Part shown: positions 6,427 to 10,242 of the stretch, one piece after another
How positions within the stretch are numbered: the stretch's first letter is position 1
How the letters are laid out: each line of letters begins with the position of its first letter
The notes under the pieces: generated by a model
Seen by the model: only the letters and a program-made list of their open reading frames with translations
Told to the model about the DNA's origin: nothing
Database searches by the model: none
Translations under genes and position numbers: made by a program
Assembly: GCA_050050115.1 (NCBI GenBank)
Contig: JASFUX010000117.1
Coordinates: 1 to 10,242, forward strand
Source of the DNA: JASFUX01 sp050050115
GTDB lineage: Bacteria; Pseudomonadota; Alphaproteobacteria; Caulobacterales; Maricaulaceae
Direction of reading: 5' to 3'
Length of the DNA stretch: 10,242 bases

Positions 6427-6459
6427 AGTGGGATTGAGCGAAGCTTCGCTACTCCCACT
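6427..6459 (-). terminator. Long imperfect hairpin overlapping the end of guaA
   Basis: AGTGGGA (6427-6433) pairs with TCCCACT (6453-6459), and inside it AGCGAAG (6437-6443) pairs with CTTCGCT (6444-6450), leaving only a small TTG/AC internal loop. The inner arms meet directly, so a few central bases must form the loop. The structure covers the last codons and stop of guaA and the first 22 bases after it. On the minus strand TTGCTTCTG follows, which is only a weak T-tract. It probably protects or terminates the guaA mRNA, but an intrinsic terminator of low efficiency is as much as can be claimed. Confidence 0.45.
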
Positions 6460-8020
6460 CGATCGTGCCCGGCGGCTTGGACGTCACGTCGTAGACCACC
6501 CGGTTCACGCCGCGGACTTCGTTGATGATCCGCGTCGCGACGCGGCCAAGGAAGTCGTGATCGAACGGGAAGTAGTCGGCCGTCATGCCGTCCACGGACG
6601 TGACCGCGCGCAGGGCGAGGACGTGCTCGTAGGTGCGCTCGTCGCCCATCACGCCGACCGTGCGCACGGGCAGGATCACCGCGAAGGCCTGCCAGATCTC
6701 ATCGTAGAGCCCGGCGTTGCGGATCTCCTCGAGGTAGATCGCGTCGGCCTTCCTCAAGACGTCGAGCTTGTCGGCGGTGATCTCGCCGGGGCAGCGGATC
6801 GCCAGGCCGGGTCCCGGGAACGGGTGGCGGCCGACGAACGGCTCGGGCAGGCCAAGCTCCCGGCCGAGCGCGCGCACTTCGTCCTTGAACAGCTCGCGCA
6901 GCGGCTCGACGAGCTTCATGTTCATCCGCTCGGGCAGGCCGCCGACATTGTGGTGCGACTTGATCGTCACCGACGGTCCGCCGTCGAACGAAACGCTCTC
7001 GATCACGTCGGGATAGAGCGTGCCTTGGGCGAGGAAATCCGCCCCGCCCACCGCCTTCGCTTCGCGCTCGAAAATGTCGATAAAGGTCTTGCCGATGATC
7101 TTGCGCTTTTGCTCGGGATCGTCGACGCCAGCGAGTTCGCCCAGGAACTCCGTAGACGCATCGACCGCGACAAGCGGGATGTTGTAGTGACCGCGGAAGA
7201 GGGACTCCACTTGCTCGGCCTCAGCCAGACGCAGAAGGCCGGTATCGACGAAGACGCAGGTCAGCTGCTCGCCGATCGCCTCGTGCAGCAGCACCGCGAC
7301 GACCGAGCTGTCGACCCCGCCCGAAAGCCCGCAGATCACCCGGCCGTCGCCCACCTGCTCGCGCACAGCGGCGATCGCCTCGGCGCGGAAAGCGGCCATG
7401 GTCCAGTCGCCTTTAAGGCCGGCGATGTCATGAGTGAAGTTCTTCAGGATCTGCGAGCCGCAAGGCGTGTGCACCACCTCGGGGTGGAACTGCACGCCGT
7501 AGACGCGCCGCGCCTCGTTCGCGATGGCGGCGAACGGCGCGTTGTTGGACCGCGCGATCGTTTCAAAGCCCTCAGGCAGGCCGATCACGCGGTCGCCATG
7601 CGACATCCATACGCGCTCGCGACCGGTTTCCCCGCCTAGGCCGTAGAACAGCGGGCTTTCGGCGACGATCTCGATCTCGGCGCGGCCGAACTCGCGCTCG
7701 TCCGAGCTTTCGACCTCGCCGCCGAGCTGATCGCAGATGGCCTGCTCGCCGTAGCAGATGCCGAGAACCGGAACGCCGCGCTCGAACACGGCCATGTCGG
7801 CGCGCGGACTTTCGCCCTTGGTCAGGCTGGCCGGACCGCCCGAGAGGATGATCGCCTTGGGGTTGAACGCCTCCAGGAAGGCCGCGTCGACCTGATTGAA
7901 GGGGTGAATCTCGCAGTAAACGCCGCTCTCGCGCAGCCGCCGGGCGATCAGCTGGGTCACCTGACTGCCGAAATCGACGATGAGAACGTGTTCGTGATGC
8001 TGGGAGGGCGCGTCTGTCAT
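6449..8020 (-). CDS. guaA: GMP synthase (glutamine-hydrolysing)
   Basis: GuaA converts XMP, ATP and glutamine to GMP in the cytosol, the last step of guanine nucleotide synthesis. The 523-residue length is normal. The N-terminal class I glutamine amidotransferase domain (about 10-195) has LSGGPAS (59-65), the nucleophile Cys89 in GICYGEQ, and His179/Glu181 in VQFHPE. The ATP pyrophosphatase domain has the PP-loop GLSGGVDSS (231-239), TCVFVDTGLLR and SHHNVGGLPE. The C-terminal dimerisation domain has GRHPFPGPGLAIRCPGEIT and ends PPGTIEWE. All catalytic residues are present; the residue after CYG is Glu, where Met or Gln is more usual. The ATG has AGAGGG six bases upstream. I see no riboswitch in the 150 bases upstream and no clear promoter. 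A long hairpin overlaps the stop codon. Confidence 0.98.
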   Translation of the reverse strand: MTDAPSQHHEHVLIVDFGSQVTQLIARRLRESGVYCEIHPFNQVDAAFLEAFNPKAIILSGGPASLTKGESPRADMAVFERGVPVLGICYGEQAICDQLGGEVESSDEREFGRAEIEIVAESPLFYGLGGETGRERVWMSHGDRVIGLPEGFETIARSNNAPFAAIANEARRVYGVQFHPEVVHTPCGSQILKNFTHDIAGLKGDWTMAAFRAEAIAAVREQVGDGRVICGLSGGVDSSVVAVLLHEAIGEQLTCVFVDTGLLRLAEAEQVESLFRGHYNIPLVAVDASTEFLGELAGVDDPEQKRKIIGKTFIDIFEREAKAVGGADFLAQGTLYPDVIESVSFDGGPSVTIKSHHNVGGLPERMNMKLVEPLRELFKDEVRALGRELGLPEPFVGRHPFPGPGLAIRCPGEITADKLDVLRKADAIYLEEIRNAGLYDEIWQAFAVILPVRTVGVMGDERTYEHVLALRAVTSVDGMTADYFPFDHDFLGRVATRIINEVRGVNRVVYDVTSKPPGTIEWE

Positions 8021-8169
8021 GGCAGCCCTCTAACCTGCTTTGACCGAGTCGTCATCTTTCAGACGGCGCGCAGCTGGGCTTGCTGCGTTTACCTCGCCCG
8101 CAGGCTATCGTAGAACTTGCCGCCGTCGCGCCATGCGGGGCCCTGGCTGGCGCAATTGGGAGACCGACG

Positions 8170-8394
8170 ATGCCGCCCTTTATCATCCGCAACAACGACC
8201 GCGCCCCTCTGCGCGTGATGATCCAGCCCGGCCAGATCGACATCTCGCTCGCGCCGGGCTCCTCGGTTCAGATCGAGATGAGCGAATTGACTGACGGCGA
8301 GAACATTGAGATCGCGCCCCATCCGATGGAAGGCCTGACGCTGACCATCCCGACGACCCAGTTCAAGATCAAGCAAACCCAGACCGCGGCCTAG
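8170..8394 (+). CDS. Small protein of 74 residues, unknown function
   Basis: This is the only gene I support on the plus strand. The ATG at 8170 has a good Shine-Dalgarno (GGGAGA, six bases away). The product starts MPPFIIRNNDRAPLRVMIQP and is predicted to be mostly beta: IIRNND, LRVMIQPG, QIDISLAPGSSVQIEM, ENIEIAPH and LTLTIPTTQFKIKQT alternate polar and hydrophobic residues. It has no signal peptide, membrane helix, Cys or known motif. The theme 'APGSSVQIEM' followed by 'LTLTIP' resembles a small beta-sandwich, but I do not recognise a family. It is divergent from guaA and converges on the RsmB-like gene. The two convergent genes overlap by the palindromic CTAG (8391-8394), which provides TAG to both. 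Codon use looks like its neighbours (GC-rich third positions, e.g. ATC, CTG, GAG), which argues that it is real. The frame extends upstream to a TTG at 8080, but without a ribosome site. Confidence 0.7.
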   Translation: MPPFIIRNNDRAPLRVMIQPGQIDISLAPGSSVQIEMSELTDGENIEIAPHPMEGLTLTIPTTQFKIKQTQTAA

Positions 8395-9713
8395 ACGCGC
8401 GCCAGCGCAGCGACGAAGAAGCCGTCCGTCTCCGCCGCCCGCGGCGTCAGGCGTAGTGCGCCCGTTGCGTTCTCAAGCGCGCGGAGCGCGGCAAGCCCCT
8501 CTTCCGTCGCCAAGCCCGACTCCGCGATCGCATCGACTGCGGAGCTTTGAGCGAACTCCGCATGCGCAGCGAGGAACGCCGAGATCCGATCCTCGTTCTC
8601 CTCGGCGAACAAAGAGCAAGTGACGTAGACGAGCCGACCGCCCGGCTTCACGTAGGCCGCCGCCTCGGCCAGCACCGCGTCCTGCTCCGCCGTGCGCTTT
8701 TCAAGCTGCGTCGGTTTCAAGCGCCACTTCGAGTCCGGCTGTCGCCGCCAGACTCCCGAGCCCGTGCACGGCGCGTCGACGAAGACGACGTCCATCTTGC
8801 CGACAAGATCATCAAGCGGCGCGGGCTCGGTCGGCGTGCGGAGCTGCAGATTGCGCACGCCGGCGCGTTGCGCCCGGGCGATCAACGGCGAGAGCCGGCG
8901 CGCGTCGGCGTCGTAGGCGTAGATCTGCCCCGTGTTCCCCATGAGCGCCGCAAGCGCCAGCGTCTTGCCGCCCCCGCCAGCGCAGTAGTCGAGCACCTGC
9001 TTGCCGGCTATGGCTCCGGCGGCGGCCGCGGCGACCTGCGAGCCGAGGTCCTGCACCTCGACCCAACCCTTCGAATAAGCCGGGATCGACATGACGTGCC
9101 CCTGCCGCTCGCGCGGATCGTTCGCTGGCAGGCGCAGCGCGTTCGTCAGGAAGCCGGCGTCAACCGGCTTGACCGAGGCCAGCGCCTTTCGCGCACGGTC
9201 GACATCGGTCTTGAGCGCGTTGACCCTCAGATCGACCGGCGCGCGGGCGGCGAGAGCTTGGGCCTCCTGGAGGCGCGCGTCGCCGAACACGCGGGTCATC
9301 TGCGGCTCGAGCCAATCGGGATAGTCGCCCTGGACGGCCGACGGCGCGTCGTCGAGATCACGCGGGTTCGTCAGAGCGGCGCGCTCCTCAGCGCTCAGCG
9401 CGCCCGGCCCGTGCGGTTCCTCCGCCGCCGCTTCGACGATCTGATCGAGGTCCCAGCTCCACGCGAACCCCAGACATCCGAGCACCGCGGCGCGCGGCGC
9501 GTCGTCGCCCATGCGCCAAGCCAGCGAGCGGCGATGACGCAAGGCGTCAAGCACCAGCCCGGAGATCCAGGCGCGATCCTTCGCGCCGGCGAAGCGGTGC
9601 TCGCCGCCCCAGGCCTTGAGCGCCACCTTGGCCGGCCGATGGGCGCGCTCGATCATCTCGAGCACTTCGATCGCGGCGCTGGTTTTCCCTGAATCACGCA
9701 TGCGCGCGATCAA
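8391..9713 (-). CDS. RsmB/NOP-family SAM-dependent RNA cytosine-C5 methyltransferase
   Basis: This 440-residue protein methylates cytosine-5 in RNA, probably rRNA, using S-adenosylmethionine. The SAM-binding motif I is DYCAGGGGK (242-250). Motif IV is DAPCTGSG with Cys316, which releases the product, and motif VI is VTCS with Cys366, the nucleophile. QDLGSQ (221-226) and RRQPDSKWR (323-331) are also typical. The first 110 residues are helical, but I cannot confirm a complete NusB-like domain, so the exact rRNA target (such as the RsmB site m5C967) is not assigned. The start is uncertain: TTG at 9713 has GAGG five bases away, whereas the in-frame ATG at 9701 has none at a usable distance; I prefer the TTG. 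The gene follows the MAPEG gene by 62 bases in the same direction, and its stop shares CTAG with the convergent small gene. Confidence 0.92.
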   Translation of the reverse strand: MIARMRDSGKTSAAIEVLEMIERAHRPAKVALKAWGGEHRFAGAKDRAWISGLVLDALRHRRSLAWRMGDDAPRAAVLGCLGFAWSWDLDQIVEAAAEEPHGPGALSAEERAALTNPRDLDDAPSAVQGDYPDWLEPQMTRVFGDARLQEAQALAARAPVDLRVNALKTDVDRARKALASVKPVDAGFLTNALRLPANDPRERQGHVMSIPAYSKGWVEVQDLGSQVAAAAAGAIAGKQVLDYCAGGGGKTLALAALMGNTGQIYAYDADARRLSPLIARAQRAGVRNLQLRTPTEPAPLDDLVGKMDVVFVDAPCTGSGVWRRQPDSKWRLKPTQLEKRTAEQDAVLAEAAAYVKPGGRLVYVTCSLFAEENEDRISAFLAAHAEFAQSSAVDAIAESGLATEEGLAALRALENATGALRLTPRAAETDGFFVAALARV

Positions 9714-9775
9714 GCACGCCTCGCCTCATTAAGGAAGGTGCAATCGCTTCCGCAGCCGCCTCGTCTGAATGCGGA

Positions 9776-10192
9776 TCAGCCCCCGCCGAGAATTCTCATA
9801 GCCAGCACCAGCCACAAGGCGCCGAGGACCACGAAGCCGATGATGAAACATGAGAAGCGGAGCACCACGATGTTCACGGTCGTGTAGATCAGCGCATGCG
9901 CGACCCGCGTGCCGAAGTAGGCCCAGGCGAGACCGACGACGAGCGGCCCGGTCTCGCCGGCGATCATCGCGATGACCACGGCGGCGAAAAAGTAGATCGG
10001 CGACTCGTACTGGTTGTTGAACGTGTTGCCGATCTGCTGGACCTGGCGCGGCCAGCCGTAGCCGCCGATCTTCAAGGTCTTCGCGTCCACCTTGCCGCTC
10101 GCGCCGGCGGTGAAGCGGGTCGCCGCTGTCAGGCCGCCCAGGATGAACGTCAGGACGAATTGCGCCAGCGCGGGCGCGAACAGCTCTTGCAT
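9776..10192 (-). CDS. MAPEG-family membrane protein
   Basis: This 138-residue integral membrane protein has four predicted helices (about 4-26, 64-80, 83-105 and 108-134). The core signature FNNQYESPIYFFAA (58-71) and AWAYFGTRVAHALIY (R96, H99) identify the MAPEG fold, named for membrane-associated proteins in eicosanoid and glutathione metabolism. Bacterial members include glutathione transferases and peroxidases, but many, including short ones like this, have no known activity. A glutathione-dependent function is therefore only a family-level possibility. The ATG at 10192 has AGGGGAG about nine bases upstream. It may be the first gene of a two-gene unit with the RNA methyltransferase; the 62-base gap has no terminator. 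Further upstream only 50 bases are visible; a TTGACG (minus strand, 10222-10227) there is too close to the start to be a convincing -35. Confidence 0.88.
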   Translation of the reverse strand: MQELFAPALAQFVLTFILGGLTAATRFTAGASGKVDAKTLKIGGYGWPRQVQQIGNTFNNQYESPIYFFAAVVIAMIAGETGPLVVGLAWAYFGTRVAHALIYTTVNIVVLRFSCFIIGFVVLGALWLVLAMRILGGG

Positions 10193-10242
10193 TGACGATG
10201 CTCCCCTCGCGGCCAGACGGCCGTCAAAACGCTTCAGATTTC

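Noticed and set aside
6428..7639. Plus-strand frame of 403 codons opposite guaA
   Set aside because: It is a shadow of guaA, whose active-site motifs are all intact on the minus strand.
8080..8169. N-terminal extension of the small plus-strand gene from a TTG
   Set aside because: There is no Shine-Dalgarno at the TTG, while the internal ATG at 8170 has GGGAGA at ideal spacing; the extension has no folded character.
8021..8169. Riboswitch or attenuator in the guaA leader
   Set aside because: I see no purine-riboswitch-like three-way junction or terminator/antiterminator pair in the 150 bases; only a normal Shine-Dalgarno is visible.
8547..9692. Plus-strand frame of 381 codons opposite the RNA methyltransferase
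   Set aside because: The minus-strand methyltransferase has all catalytic motifs; this frame is Arg-rich shadow sequence.

Overview
The window is GC-rich and reads as ordinary chromosome of an alphaproteobacterium. BamB next to a membrane-anchored TPR protein, the RsmB/NOP methyltransferase and a MAPEG protein beside guaA, and a diverged AGAGCATCG-type palindromic intergenic repeat together suggest the Maricaulales/Caulobacterales/Hyphomonas neighbourhood. That placement is inference from gene content and style, not from a marker gene. Almost everything is on the minus strand. The one gene I support on the plus strand is a 74-codon ORF between guaA and the rsmB-like gene.

Layout from left to right, with transcription running leftward unless stated. 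Positions 1-1312 hold bamB, an outer-membrane-assembly lipoprotein whose 3' end runs off the window. It is preceded, with a 2-base gap, by a TPR protein with one membrane anchor (1315-1986). A 149-base spacer with a diverged dispersed palindromic repeat and a GC hairpin separates these from panB (2136-2969, pantothenate synthesis). A strong intrinsic terminator (about 3050-3088) closes an exported beta-barrel protein gene (3112-3915). Upstream of that gene is a 308-base gap rich in inverted repeats. Next come a YffB/ArsC-fold protein (4224-4580) and a 2'-5' RNA ligase-like 2H phosphoesterase (4614-5207), probably co-transcribed. An exported protein with two CbiX-like halves joined by a His/Asp/Glu-rich linker follows (5280-6332), with a Fur-box-like sequence in front of it. 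Then come guaA (6449-8020), the small plus-strand ORF (8170-8394), an RsmB/NOP RNA m5C methyltransferase (8391-9713) and a four-helix MAPEG membrane protein (9776-10192).

Most genes are housekeeping: GMP and pantothenate synthesis, RNA modification and outer-membrane biogenesis. I see no phage, IS, CRISPR, toxin-antitoxin or defence system, and no tRNA or rRNA. The least ordinary items are the exported tandem CbiX-like protein with its possible iron-responsive operator, the small ORF whose stop codon shares CTAG with the stop of the opposing gene, the structured leader upstream of the outer-membrane protein, and the intergenic repeat.
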